A model generated the notes under the pieces. The model was given only the letters and a program-made list of their open reading frames with translations. It did not search any database and was not told the origin of the DNA. 64,000 nt of DNA from Pseudorasbora parva (lineage: Eukaryota > Chordata > Actinopteri > Cypriniformes > Gobionidae): NCBI RefSeq assembly GCF_024679245.1, contig NC_090186.1:39626106-39690105 (forward strand), read 5' to 3'. A program made the position numbers and the translations under genes. Position 1 is the first letter of the stretch; each line of letters opens with the position of its first letter. Shown one piece after another: positions 1-12,229 of the stretch.

Positions 1-440
1 AGCTGATGCATTTGATAGGCTACCTCTCTATAATACACCATGGTCTATCGTCGCCACTGGGTTTTATTGCGCATTTTTCACCCGTACAGTGTGAGCAGTC
101 CAGGTCGGACCGCACAGTGAGAGCACATCAATCGTGAGCTTTGGCTTTACATCGCATGCGATCTACTCGTACAGTGTGAGTAGGTAACCTTGCTGAAATC
201 GTATAGAAATCGCACAGTGTATGCCCAGCTTTAGGCAAACCTGTGCACTACTCATGCTGTCTAATCAGCATTGTGATATGCCAGACCTGTGAGGTGGAAA
301 GGAGAAGTGCTCACTAACACAGATTTAGACAGATCTGTGAACAATATTTGAAAGAAACAGGCCTTTACATCTTTCAGCTCGAGTTCAGCTCATGAAAAAT
401 GTGGGCAAAAACAAAAGTGTTGCCTTAATAATTGTGTTCA
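1..440. repeat. Gene-free stretch with a recurring 13-base motif
   Basis: No coding signal is seen. A 13-base motif close to CGYACAGTGTGAG recurs at 83-95, 111-123, 168-180 and 211-223, always in the same orientation and at uneven spacing. This looks like the subterminal repeat region of a degenerate non-autonomous transposon, but no partner end was found, so the family is unassigned. Confidence 0.35.
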
Positions 441-466
441 GTGTGTGTGTGTGTGTGTGTGTGTGT
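441..466. repeat. (GT)n microsatellite
   Basis: Uninterrupted GT dinucleotide run of 13 units. Confidence 0.95.
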
Positions 467-826
467 ACCATATTGGAGAGAAATGTAGCCGCACGTTGAT
501 CTGCCATTTGTGGGTCTTTAATGCAGAGACTCTCCTCGTGTGTTTGCAGTTTAAATATAATGATGCATTTAAAAGTTAATGGCCAAACGCATCATTAAAA
601 AGTTCACAATGCTGCTGCAGGTGAAATATAATGTAGATAGCACTGAATAAATATATTTTCAAAAGGTTAAATACTTATAATTGATCGCTCAAACCTTTAT
701 CTAAACCTCTCTAATAACCATCGGACTCACACATCCATCATGTTTGTATTTTTTAAAGCACTTTTTATCCACGTTTCAAGTTTTTCGCAATGGCTTGTGG
801 GCAATAAGAGCTGTTAAGAGTGTGTG

Positions 827-970
827 TCGAATTCTGCACTTCAAATTCTGACCGGAAATAGTAGACCATCCGGGAATCTTTGGAATACTCTTTTCAGCAT
901 ACTGCGGTTTGGGACATACTAATTCTATTTTCGAATACCATTTAGTATGGATAGTATGCGAATTGGGACT
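827..970. mobile_element. Fragment of a non-autonomous DNA element
   Basis: The stretch has the GGGACATACT / AGTATGCGAATTGGGAC character of a common cyprinid inverted-repeat element, seen here as one end only. The assignment rests on remembered family resemblance. No target duplication could be located. Confidence 0.4.
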
Positions 971-2472
971 AATTTGCTTTAGTTGTTAAAATCACTCTAT
1001 TCTTCTAGCTAGGCTGTATCTAAATATTTAAAAAGGAAAAATTGTGCGCACATCCAAGTGAAACTTTTGCAGGTGCTAGATTCAATAAAGCATAAATCAA
1101 AGTAAACAAAAAATCTGACAACGTTTCGACGCAAAAGTTGTCATTTTTAATACATTTGTAGGAGGGGCAAACAGCAGTGTGCAGATTTTTTGTTTACTTT
1201 GTATCTGAATATTTCCCATGAATCAATAGATGCAAGATGCCGACGCCACTGCTGCTGCTGAAAAAAAAAACTATCCCAGAAATAACACTCCTCTGATGAC
1301 AGAGAGCAGCCCACTATTCACAACCCATGACTGCATTTCTACAGTAAATGAGATCTTGAATCCATCCCTTTTAATTACACTAAACTAAATCATACACACA
1401 TATAAGCACAACACAAACAGAGTACAGTACCCGCTAATGGCACCACTGCCATAATTGCTTTGCAGGCTGAAAGCAACATTAATTATTCATGGCTTATAAC
1501 AGATTGGCACTGTTATATAGACGCCTCTAACACTGTAGATTCACACTAGACGCATGTGGATCATATTTGCTCAATGCCGTGCCATGTTCTTTACATGCGA
1601 TGCATGGAAAAGCTAAGCAGAACAGAAAAATGAGTATCCGCTTTTGCCTTTGAATCACTGCAAATATTGAGAGCTGGGACATCATATCTGAGGTGAAGTG
1701 CACTGCTGATATATTTAGCTAAATTAATTTGTCCAACTCAGCCATTTGATACTTTTCCCTATTTTATTAAATCCATTTTTACTAATACTAATTTATCTCC
1801 CTAGATTTCTATCAAGCATGAAATGTAAATCTGATGGGCTACAGTAGTGGAAACAGGCATTTTATCAGCAAACCCTTTCTTTTCAGATCACAATAAAGCA
1901 GTTGACCTGGAAAAAACAACAAAAAAAAACAACAAAAAAAAACCACTCATACATCTTCTTTACGCTGACAAACTACAGCAGCTCTGGCTTATATTGAGTC
2001 TGCTGTGCACACGAATCGACATTCACATGTGATCCGCTGCTGATCCACTGTCCTCTGTGTAAACACAGTTTTCTTGCAGCTCCATATGACGGGGAACCGG
2101 CTGATTAGAAGCAAAGCTCAGTTGCAAATGTGAATGCTGTTAGTGAAGGAATGAAGGAAAAAAAGAAAAACAGAGAAGAGAGGATATGTGTAAAACTAAA
2201 AAATAAATGATACTAAATAAAACAGTAAAGCAGCGATGGGACTAATTAACCCAAAAATAAAACTCCTAAAGTTGGTCAAAAGCAAAACAGATGCAGAAGT
2301 TCAGGTACTGGCCAGTGGCCACCAGATTAAGATCAAATCAAAGAAAGAGTGATTGAAGGGATGAGGAGAGAAAAAGTAATACGGGCCACAGGAGAGAGAG
2401 AAAAACAGAAATATATGAACAGGAAGTGAGACAGGGAACAGGAGAGTGAGACCGAGCAGTGAGAAGACAAAA
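971..2472. other. Gene-free, AT-rich interval
   Basis: No exon-like open frame with splice signals is visible. It holds a short inverted repeat (1099-1117 against 1182-1200) and A-rich runs near 1261 and 1914-1944. The 1440-1520 segment has TAATTATTCAT-type homeodomain-like words and could be a conserved non-coding element, but nothing here proves it. Confidence 0.4.
1099..1200. repeat. 19 bp perfect inverted repeat, 64 bp spacer
   Basis: Positions 1099-1117 are the exact reverse complement of 1182-1200; the arm begins AAAGTAAACAAAAAATCTG. It may mark the ends of a very short mobile element or a hairpin. No flanking duplication is obvious. Confidence 0.6.
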
Positions 2473-2763
2473 CATACAGTACAATCAGTCTGATTCTCAA
2501 ATGAATGACGAAATAAGTTGGTTCTTTTCAGAGAGCAAAAAACATACAACGAAACCAGTGCAGTCCAATTACAGATCGCGATGTCTCTCATGAAAATTTG
2601 ATGTGAATCAAATACATACAGCACAACTGATGCTGTCTGATTCCTGAATCAATGAGTCTTTTCTTTTCAGTGAATTAAACACACACACACACACACAGCA
2701 GTCCAATTACAGGAAAAAAATGACTCAACTGAATCAGTTATTTTATGTGAATCAAACACATAC
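2473..2763. repeat. Degenerate tandem repeat, left part
   Basis: Imperfect units recur around the words CATACAGCACAA, GATTCCTGAATCAATGA and GGTTCTTTTCAGTGA. The same units resume at 3808, so the array was one block before an element inserted at 2764-3807. A short CA run sits at about 2680-2698. Confidence 0.6.
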
Positions 2764-3417
2764 CCCTCTGGTGCTCTTCATTTAGGGGTTGCATTAGTTG
2801 TCTTCCCGGTCATAAGTGACCAGACACCTAAAAATTAAACTTCCTCAATCCCAGTAAAACCAATGCAATTTATTTTAATGTAGTACTTCAGGTTAAAATA
2901 GAGACTAGGTTTTCAAAATAAAAATATGTGAATGCAGGTTAGCGCCCTCTTTTGGAATAATTTAAGAAAGTATGCAACCATAGGTGTAATCCACTAGAGA
3001 TCTCTATGGAGGGGCTAGTGGATTCCCTAGCTCACTTTTGAACACATCTAATAATTTTTTTAGATGGATTTGAATATATATATTTAAAAAAATCAAAGAT
3101 TATTTATTATACTTTTGTTTGTTAGAAATAGTGATATGTTTTTCTGTGAATTTGTGTTTTTGCAGATTTCCCATTCATTTCCTATGGTGGTCATTTTTGA
3201 CCGAAGAGCACAAGTGGGAGTATTTTTTTTAACACCACTTAGCATGCTCGAATCATGTCCTATATTTTTTGTGTGTTTACATACCTAAAGCCAGAAAAGT
3301 CGACAAGATTCATATGATGCTATGAGATTCATGATGGAGATTCATGATGAAGCTGTGATTTTTAAAAATTCTAAATGTGGTTCATTGGTTCAGTTTTTCA
3401 TAGGTGTGTATATGTAT

Positions 3418-3504
<87 letters not shown>

Positions 3505-3807
3505 TGGATGTGTCAGTATCACACTCTTGATGTTTTAGATTCTCACCCCTTTACTGCTGTGTACTTATTTTCAGCATTGTAGCCCATTTCCCATTCATTC
3601 CCTATAGTCAGTCATTTTTGACCGAAGACAATAAACGCTACTTTAATTTTTTACGGCCAATTAGCATGCTTGAATCTTGACCCCAATTTTTGGGGTGTTT
3701 ATATACCTAATGCTAGAAAAGGCACCAAGTTTCATATCATTCCGATGAACCAGTGATTTGAAAAATCTCAAAATTGTTCTGGTCAGAAATGATCGAAGAG
3801 CAGAGGG
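2764..3807. mobile_element. Non-autonomous DNA element with ATAC target duplication
   Basis: The left end CCCTCTGGTGCTCTTC and the right end, read in reverse complement as CCCTCTGCTCTTCG, form an imperfect terminal inverted repeat. ATAC flanks both sides (2760-2763 and 3808-3811), and joining the flanks restores the surrounding tandem repeat. Inside, a block from about 3165 to 3375 is repeated imperfectly at about 3581 to 3775; both copies contain TTTTTGACCGAAGA and TTAGCATGCT. A long GT run lies between them. No transposase is encoded. Confidence 0.7.
3421..3502. repeat. (TG)n microsatellite
   Basis: Uninterrupted TG run of about 41 units inside the inserted element. It yields a Cys-Val poly-dipeptide open frame that is not a gene. 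Confidence 0.97.
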
Positions 3808-4208
3808 ATACAGCACATTTGATGTAGTCTGATTCCTGACTCAGTGACTCTGAGTCGGTTCTTTTCAGTGATTCAAATACATACAGCACAACCAGTCCAG
3901 TACAACTGATTCCCAAACAAATTACTTAAATGAGCAGGTTCTTTTCAGTGAATAAAAAATATATTTGAAAAAAAATGTCATTGTGTAACCAGTGCAGTCA
4001 ATGACTCAAATGAGAATCAACGTGATTCCTAAATGAATGACTCAATTGAGTCATTGGATGAGTCGGTTAATGTTTGTGAATCAAACACATACAGCACGAT
4101 TAATGTAGTCTGATTCCTAAATGTATGACTCGAATGAAAACATACAGCGAAACTAGTGCAGTCGAATTACAGAAAAAAAAGTTGAGTTCATTCATTTCAG
4201 TGAAACAA

Positions 4209-4264
<56 letters not shown>

Positions 4265-4440
4265 CACACACACACACACAGCACAACAGATTCCCAAACA
4301 TATGACTTTAATGTAACAAAGGTGATTTGAGATTATTTGATAATGAGTTGGTTCTTTTCAGTGAATTATAATAAAAAATGTACAGAACAAAACTAGTCAG
4401 TAATTGAATGTGAATCAAACACATACAATATAATGCATTT
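3808..4440. repeat. Degenerate tandem repeat, right part
   Basis: This continues the 2473-2763 array, with units around CATACAGCAC, GATTCCTAAATGAATGACTC and GTTCTTTTCAGTGAAT. It is interrupted by a CA microsatellite at 4214-4280. Confidence 0.6.
4214..4280. repeat. (CA)n microsatellite
   Basis: CA run with one short interruption (AACAC) near 4262. Confidence 0.95.
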
Positions 4441-4750
4441 CCAGAACTAAAAAAAAAAAAAAACTACGATTCCCATGACAAAGACAGAAAAAGTGAGACA
4501 GGTGCAACAGACAGGCAGAATGAGAGAGATAGAGACAGATAATGAGAGTCAAACTGTTGAGAGTGACGGAGACTATATTTGAGTAAGACAGGCACTGAGA
4601 GAATAAAACAGGCATGAGAGAGTGAGACAGACAACAAAGGAGTAAGACAGTGAAACAGGCAGTGAGAGAGTGAGACAGACAGACGGGCCGAACCTCAATA
4701 CTTGACACTCCAGCTCTGTCAGTGCTCCTCCCGTCATCTGAAGATTTTTT

Positions 4751-4756
4751 TCTCCC

Positions 4757-4814
<58 letters not shown>
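4751..4814. repeat. (TC)n microsatellite
   Basis: TC run with two CCC interruptions at its left end, followed by more than 20 clean TC units. Confidence 0.95.
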
Positions 4815-4816
<2 letters not shown>

Positions 4817-5231
4817 ATGCTGAGGGATTGTGAAAGGGAAGCACAGAGCGTATGAGTTTTTTAGGAAAAGAAACCCTTGAAACCGCTCCCTTCAAAGCAC
4901 AGAATGAATCCTGACGATCGGAGCCAACGATATTCTTCAACAGACTCACACTACTAGAGAACAGCAGAGCACCGCTTGATGAGTCCTGTGCATCCCCCGA
5001 GCGAAAAACCCAAACAAGAGATGTACATGTAAAAAAAATCCAGCGGAAGATTTACAGAAACACACATCATGATGTTTGTGATTCACTACTGCCAGCTATG
5101 CCAGGGCAACACAAGGCACCGTGTGTGAATTTTAAATAATCGCAGAGCCTGTCAGTAGAGAAACAGCCAGGGGCGGCTGATGAACACTATCTTTAATTCC
5201 CGTCACAAGCTGAGGTAAGCTGTACTCTTTG

Positions 5232-5257
<26 letters not shown>
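5232..5257. repeat. (GA)n microsatellite
   Basis: Thirteen GA units. The flanks (4815-5780) show no gene, only A- and G-rich low-complexity DNA and a short GT run near 5520-5560. Confidence 0.9.
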
Positions 5258-5262
<5 letters not shown>

Positions 5263-5781
5263 AAAAATCCACCAATAAAATAGAGGTGTAGGCAATTCTG
5301 ATCATTCACACTGTAGCTCTGACAGCCCTGCGATTCACTCCGCATGCCTATTTTTAGAAGAACTTCGAAAGGCCATGGAGCAGGAGCAACTTAATTGAAG
5401 CGTGAGAGGAAAAATAAACTATGCGGTACAAAACAAAAACAGAAAACGAACGAGAGAGGGAGGGAGAGAAAAAGAAAAGCCCAACAATACCTGCGTCATT
5501 TTATATACAAAGACTATGGGTGTCAATATATGTGTGTCTGTGTGTCTGTGTGTGTGTGTAACATCAGGTATAATATTATGATAGGTCAAGTAAATAACAC
5601 TGATTATCTCTTCCTCACTCGAGTGTGTCAATTAAGCTCCCCCTGTAAATGCTCAAATACAACATCCTCAATGAACCCATATCCGGCATGACGACTTCAA
5701 TGTTTCGAATAATCTTACGCATATCTATTTACCTAATATGACTTAAGACCTTTTAATTATAATCATACACTGTTTGTTGTT

Positions 5782-6113
5782 GGCCAGAGGAGAACTGGCA
5801 CCCCGACTGAGCCTGGTTTCTCACAAGGTTTTTTTTCCTCCATTCTGGCCCTGAAGGAGTTTTGGTTTCTTGCCACCGTTGCCTCTGGCTTTCGGCTTGC
5901 TCAGTTGGGGACACCTACATTTCAACTATATTACCAATCTGCCCGCATTGGCACAATATGATAATTTAAATTAGCTGGATAACGTCGCCGTTTTCTCCAG
6001 AGCGGCAGAATAGCCAAATCAAATTATGTTGCATGATCTTCCTGTTAACACTGTGAAGCTGCTTTGAAACAATTGTACTTGTAAAAAGCACTATATAAAT
6101 AAAAGTGATTTGA
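5782..6113 (+). mobile_element. 3' end of a LINE/SINE-type interspersed repeat
   Basis: The segment has the recurrent fish-repeat words CTGGTTTCTCACAAGG, TTGCCACCGTTGCCTCTGGC, GCTTGCTCAGTTGGGG and a terminal GCACTATATAAATAAAAGTG. This is the layout of teleost retroelement 3' tails, probably L2-like. It ends directly against the 5' part of Tc1 copy A. Class is by recognition only. Confidence 0.55.
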
Positions 6114-7172
6114 GCACGGCACCTGTTAGTGGGTGGGATGTATTAGGCACCAAGTGAACATTTTGTCCAAAGTTGATGTGTTAGAAGCAGGAAAAATGGA
6201 CAAGTGTAAGGATTTGAGCGAGTTTGACAAGGGCCAAATTGTGATGGCTAGATGACTCGGTCAGAGCATCTCCAAAACTGCAGCTCTTGTGGGGTGTTCC
6301 CGGTCTGCAGTGGTCAGTATCTATCAAAAGTGCTCCAAGGAAGGAACAGTGGAGAACCGGAGACAGGGTCATGGGCGGCTAAGGCTCATTGATGCACGTG
6401 GAGAGCAAAGGCTGGACCGAGTGGTCCAATCAAAAAGACGAGCTACTGTAACTCAAATTGCTCAATAAGTTAATGCTGGTTCTGACAGAAAAGTGTCAGA
6501 ATACACAGAGCATCACAGTTTGTTGTGTATGGGGCTGCATAGCTGCAGACCAGTCAGGGTGCCCATGCCGACCCCTGTCCACTGCAGAAAGCACCAACAG
6601 CGGGCACGTGAGCAACAGAACTGGACCACGGAGCAGTGTAAGAAAGTGGCCTGGTCTGATGAATGACATTTTCTTTTACACTATGGGAAGTAGACAAGCT
6701 GGCGTAGGCAGTGTGATGCTTTGGCCAATGTTCTGCTGGGAAACCTTGAGTCCTGCCATCCATGTGGATGTTACTTTAACACATACCACCGACCTAAGCA
6801 TTGTTGCAGATCATGTCCACCCTTTCATGGAGACGGTTTTCCCTGGTGGCTTTGGCTCTTTCAGCAGGATAATGCTCCTGCCACAAAGCACAAATGCTTC
6901 AAGAATGGTTTGAGGAGCACAACGAGTTTGAGGTGTTGACTTGGCCTCCAAATTTTCCAGATCTCAATCCAATCGAGCATCTGTAGGATGTGCTGAACAA
7001 ACAAGTCTGATCCATGGAGGTCCCATCTCACAAGACTTAAAGGATTTGCTGCTAATATCTTGGTGGCAGATACCACAGCACACCTTCAGGGGTCTAGTGG
7101 AGTCCATGCCTCGACGGGTCAGGGCTGTTTTTGCAGCAAAAGGGGGACCAACACAATATTATAGTCATAACA
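6114..7172 (+). mobile_element. Tc1-like transposon, copy A (decayed)
   Basis: The sequence follows a fish Tc1-like element from its 5' untranslated part through the transposase to just before the 3' terminal repeat. It belongs to the same family as copy B at 56463-58425, on the other strand. The 3' inverted-repeat end appears to be interrupted by the element at 7173-8070, because Tc1-end-like sequence (TAGGCTATACGGTATA) resumes at about 8067. Confidence 0.85.
6196..7160 (+). pseudogene. Tc1-like transposase pseudogene (copy A)
   Basis: Tc1 transposases cut and paste the element at TA sites, using an N-terminal paired-like DNA-binding part and a DDE catalytic domain. Reading from the ATG at 6196, codon 20 is TGA at 6253-6255 and a second stop, TAA, lies at 6466-6468. 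A block is missing near 6681, where copy B still keeps the matching sequence. The second catalytic Asp codon survives at 6868-6870 (context Gln-Asp-Asn) and the Glu codon at 6975-6977, but they are 107 bases apart and so out of frame with each other. The element cannot encode an active enzyme. Confidence 0.85.
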
Positions 7173-8070
7173 GTAACGCCTGTTTCACACCGCAAGCGTG
7201 AGCAGCGCGTGAGCTGCACTTCAGCGTAACTACACCGTGACTGCAGCTGCAGACGCGCGAGTGTATTCACACTGGAAGCGTTGGTGCAGCGTCACAGCAG
7301 CGGCTCCCACAATGATAGAGCCTATACCTGTCTGAGTATTAAATACTAAACTAAAATAAATTATTATATTTTCTGCCTAGTTTACTTTACTTTTTATAAT
7401 ACTTTCACCCAAACTGAATAATTAAAACAAGTTTAAATGGGTAAATCTTCTACAGATGATTTTTATTCTTCGTTTTATTTTTCTGCATTTTGAGCGCTTT
7501 TGTGATATTATATTTATTTTGTCCATCAAAAGTGTGCTTTCGTTTTGCACCGTGACTGCAGCTGCAGACCGAGAGCCTTTACCTGTCTGAGTATTAAATA
7601 CTAAACTAAACGAAAGTTTGTTATATTTTCTGGCTAGTTTACTTTATTTTTTATAATCATAACCATACTTTCACCCAAACTGAATAATCAAAACAAGTTT
7701 AAATTGCTAAAATCTTCCACAGATATTTTTATTCTTCGTTTTCTTCTCTGACATACTCCAGTTATTGTTCAAATACACTACACGTGCTTCCTGTGTGCAT
7801 TTTAGGCACTTTTTGTGTGAAATCACATTTATTTTGTCCTTTAAAAGTGTGCTTTCACTTTAATTGAGCGTCAGAAGCGTCAGCAGCGCAGCAAAAATAG
7901 GCTCGCAGCCGAAACCCCCGCTTCACTGCTGCTCACGCGACGCTCCTGCTTGACGCTCACGTGCTGCTCCTGCTCCCGGTGTGAATGCACTCATTGATTA
8001 ACATGGGCGCCGAAAAAAATACGCGCTGCTCACGCGCCGCTCACGCTTGCGGTGTGAAACGGCCGTTAGG
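7173..8070. mobile_element. Non-autonomous inverted-repeat element with internal duplication
   Basis: The left end carries GTTTCACACCGCAAGCGTGA and the right end carries its reverse complement at about 8042-8061, followed by further CACGC-rich subterminal repeats. The interior is a tandem duplication of about 315 bp: 7233-7547 is repeated as 7548-7862, sharing CACCGTGACTGCAGCTGCAG and CTGTCTGAGTATTAAATACT. It seems to sit inside the 3' end of Tc1 copy A. No coding capacity. Confidence 0.7.
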
Positions 8071-9760
8071 CTATACGGTATATTAATGGAGTTTTAAAGG
8101 TGCTTTCATAATAAATATTTAACAATGTACTCATCAGGAACAATAAACACATTTATTTGGTGGATTTTCCCAGCAAATACTGAAAATATGTGATTAACTA
8201 ATTGCCATACTAAATTTGATTTATTTTTAATCAATTGACAGTCCAAATGAAAACCACTGTCAATCAAACAGAAGCAGTCAGGTTGGGCACAGGTAGACAG
8301 ACTTCTTTTACATCCCCTTGGATTGATTCACACACATATTCATGACCTGATGGGGTCATTTTAATCAAAATAACACCAGACACTTTAAAGAGACCCATTA
8401 CGGGACGTTAGGAGTGCAATAAATTTTATTGACTTCCTGTCAAGCAAGATTCCCCTTCCAAATAGTGAAAGACAGAAAGAATGGCCTTGTATAAACCCAT
8501 ATCATCTCCTGTGAGCCACACTGGTGCTTTGGGCTTTGTGTTGTGTTGGTTACTCACCCTCCGTAAACAACTAAATGAACCAAAGTGACGTTTGACAGAC
8601 ACACTAACACATACCAGGATCGCAGGCCTGAAAATCATCAATTTCTGACATTGACTGAATGTGCAAACAGGGACAGTCTGCGGTTGCATAACGCGCTGGC
8701 ATCAGTATTGAGCATGTAGATATTCAACTCTTCCCAAGGCACAGGGGACAGCTGCATTTCAGAGATTATCCTTTATGGAAAAATAAACTGCATTATAAAA
8801 CTGATTGTTCCGGCTGTAAAATGTGATTGGTTAAGCCACGTGAGAGGACGTCGTAAAGTAGTGGATATATATATATATATATAAAAGTTTGCATCAGTTC
8901 TATTCCGAGTTTTGTGTGTTACTAGGTGGCAGAATAGTTTAGTGTGATTTTTATGATTAATACGTTTAACACACTGGCTTTACACAAGACATTGATTTTA
9001 CCATAAAGAATGTGTTCAATCAAAAAAGATAATCATTTACTTCCTATTATGCTGTTTTGTGCCTCCTCAGATAAATCTACTGTATAAATAATATAGTCCA
9101 CAGACCATTTACGTCACTGATGTTGCAGAAAAACACTGGGAACAAGTGGAGGAAGCTGAAGGGGAAACAAATATTGTGGATGTCAGAATTGGAGTGAAAA
9201 GCAGATGGAGTTAATTTGTATATAATAACAGAATTTTGAAGCAGAATGCAGACGTTTATCATTGCAAGAATGTACTCCAAGAATTTAATCTTCCTAAATG
9301 TAGCAAACATCAAACACAACTTAACACAGCAGAACTAACAAACACTAGAAAATACTAAATACACATGAAACTGACAGGCAGTGTGCTTAAGTTACAATAA
9401 TGCTCACACACTCGCACATACACACTTACAGCGCCACACACACGTGTATAAATGTAAAAATAGTAGGTTGCATTTTTTATTACTCGCTTTTATATTTCGC
9501 CTCGCTATGGCAGTTTTTGCACTAGCGTGAGAAGCATCATGAGAAACTATATGCTATAATGGATTACGGCCTATAACTGCATCGACGCAGATTCGTCCAC
9601 GCTCACATTGCCATGCATTGATTCATTTCAACACCCCCCTTTTATTAAAGCATGAATTTGATGTAAACAACAGATCTACATAATATTCACAAATGCAGTT
9701 TATAAGCATGTAATTATATTTAAACCTATACAAACATTTTACGCAATTGCACGTTTATGT
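8071..9760. other. Gene-free interval
   Basis: No exon-like structure is seen on either strand. It contains a short AT run at 8866-8883 and otherwise AT-rich, apparently single-copy sequence. Short open frames here lack splice signals and homology. Confidence 0.45.
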
Positions 9761-9764
9761 CACA

Positions 9765-9925
9765 GTTCAAAAAAGTCAGAACTTCAGGACATACGCTCGC
9801 AAAAAAAAAAAAAAAAAAAGTCAAAAAATCGAGTTTATATCTAGCAATTCTGATTTCTAGAAAAGTTAGAATTGTGACATATAAACGCACAAATAGTCAG
9901 AATTGTGACATTATATAAACACAAC
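9765..9925. repeat. Degenerate repeat of an AGTCAGAATTGTGACATATAA unit
   Basis: Units containing GTCAGAA(C/T)T and GACATA(T/C) followed by CGCAMA recur three to four times with an A-tract at about 9801-9819. This resembles a common cyprinid low-copy minisatellite. Confidence 0.5.
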
Positions 9926-11880
9926 TACCTTTTTTTATTCCGTGACTTCCATAGACTAGCATTCTACTACCAGGTAGACTCCGCCCACAAAACACGGCGT
10001 CAACATTTACAAACACCAACATGGTCTCTGAGTTGCATAATCTTTTAGTTATTTCCTTAAATTTCCAGTGCTTAAGGAAATTTAAAGGACTTGTATTTAA
10101 GAAATGTATTTCAATTAATCATAAAATGGCCCTGATATGTCACTAGACATTGAGAAATCATGTCAGTTTCAAATACTTCTCTCAATGACAACAGTAGTCC
10201 GGCCAGGATATTGTGATTTAAAAGTTGTTGTTGCAGCCCTCAACTGATGTTGATGTTGACATGTTGTGTTTTGGCCTGAAGCTCCGCCCTCCGCCTATCT
10301 ACCAATCACGAAGTCAGTAGTGAGTCGGCATCCGGGTTGCCAGCTCTGCTCTAGTTACCACAGCTGCAGCAACAAACTATCCTGCTGGATCCTGCAGCCA
10401 ATCTGGCAACCTCGAGTCAGGGGGAGGGGGAGGGGGGATACACCGCTCTGCAGTCATTTGAAAGTGATTGCAGTACCAGTTTTGGCCACAATCTTACATA
10501 CACTTACTTTAAAGCTACACTGTGTGATATTTTTTCCCATCTAGTGGTTGAAAAGGTATATGACCATCCAGTGAATATTCGTTTCTGTTCCTCTCAATTC
10601 TGATTTCGTTTTAACTCCAACGGTGGCTGATTTAGTCCAAGATTAACATGGCAATCCCCCTCTTCTCATTTGACACGGTGCTATCGAGTGTTAAAACGCG
10701 AAAAGCGAAGCTTGAATTTATGGTTTTATTTATTCTTTGATTTGATTGGCCATCTCAATCCTTCTGACAGTGATGAGTGCTGTTAGACCGGTGATGCAGA
10801 CCACCTTAAAAATGTAACATTTTACTTTTGTCTTCCAAGCAACAAACAGAGCGGTGTGTAATGGAGTATAGCAGAGCAGCATCAAGAAGTTTGGCCATTT
10901 CTAATTATTTAGGGAGTTTGTCCCTCTCAATATGGTGGATATAGAGTTACTTTTATAGTTAGGGTTTGGATTGGAATTAGTTACTTGTAATTCTGCAAAA
11001 CGTACTGCTATTACTATAGTAAATACATTATGCAGAGTGTAACTACGTCACCTTAAATGTCTATGTCACTCTCGCAGAAAGTCAAACAGGTTTGGAACAA
11101 CATGAGGGTGATTATGACACAAGTTTCATTTTTGGCTGAGTTCATGCCAGCATTAGCTCTTTTTTAATTTTCCATTTGGTCTGAGCAATTCTGAGCAAAA
11201 CAATTTGTATAAGCCTTCCAAGAATTCTAGCTTTGTTGTTGTTTTTTAATCTGTTCATAATACAAAAATGCTGTGCGTTTTCAAAGTATACTCACGCAGA
11301 AGGGCAAGCATCGGCTATTGGAACATGTCAAGACAATAAGACGCATGTATTTTAAAATCTCTACAAATGGCATTCCTTATTAATATTTATAATCCTACCT
11401 GAAATAAATAAATAAATAAAATTAGATGCACGAATGCTATGAAATGAAATTGCCTGTGTCTACAGTGTTTCTTTTTATTTTCCCAGGCAAACACAAACGT
11501 ATACTTAAGGAAAAGATCTGCAAACCGCAGTCAAAGAGATCAGACTCTCTCTCGATGTGAGAATCTGTCATCACCTCCCACTCTCATCAGAACACATTCA
11601 GAGACAATGCACAGAAAACAAACACAACAGACATGCAGATTCAGCCATGCTAAAGAGACTCTTACATTAGAAGTATGGCATCATTAAAAAAGGATTTAAA
11701 AAGCTGCTTTTTACTGTGAGAGGAGCTTTAAATTAATTTACTAATTAATATTAATTATTATCATTAACATCATCAAATGTTTTAGATTGGTATGATTTTT
11801 TTATTTTCATAAAATAAATCTCTTTTGCTCGCCAAGGCCAAGGCTTTTTTTTGGCAAATAAATTTAAGAAATTAACACTT
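9926..11880. other. Gene-free interval with an element fragment
   Basis: No gene is seen. From about 10512 to 10640 the words AAAGCTACACTGTGTGATAT and CCCATCTAGTGG recall one end of a common cyprinid DNA element. A GGGGGAGGGG tract lies near 10422-10437. Confidence 0.4.
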
Positions 11881-11884
11881 TTGT

Positions 11885-12147
11885 TCAGCAAGGATGCATT
11901 ATTGGGTCAAAAGTGACAGTAAAGCCATTTATAATATTTTATTTTAGATTAATGTTTTCGCTTAAATGCTTTCTATTCAGTTTTTTATTCACAGGAATAC
12001 ATTGCATTTGAACATATATTAACATAATCGTTATTTGAAATTGTAAAATAATTTCACAAAATTAATTTTTTAGCTGTATTTTTGGATTAAATAAATGCAG
12101 CCTTGGAGAGCATTAGATAGATACATTAAAATATTTTTACTGATCTA

Positions 12148-12218
<71 letters not shown>

Positions 12219-12225
12219 AAGCTTT
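11885..12225. mobile_element. Common cyprinid interspersed repeat, with AT array
   Basis: The words CAGCAAGGATGCATTA, AAAAGTGACAGTAAAG and AAATAAATGCAGCCTTGG define this family, which also occurs at 36271, 38295, 39505, 42640, 45117 and 48965. I take it for a non-autonomous DNA element whose ends read CAAAAGTTTGGGGTCAGTAA in better copies. An AT microsatellite fills 12152-12211. Confidence 0.65.
12152..12211. repeat. (AT)n microsatellite
   Basis: Uninterrupted AT run of about 30 units at the right end of an interspersed repeat. Confidence 0.95.
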
Positions 12226-12229
12226 TTAC

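Noticed and set aside
3322..3582. Cys-Val-rich open frame
   Set aside because: Product of the TG microsatellite inside a mobile element.
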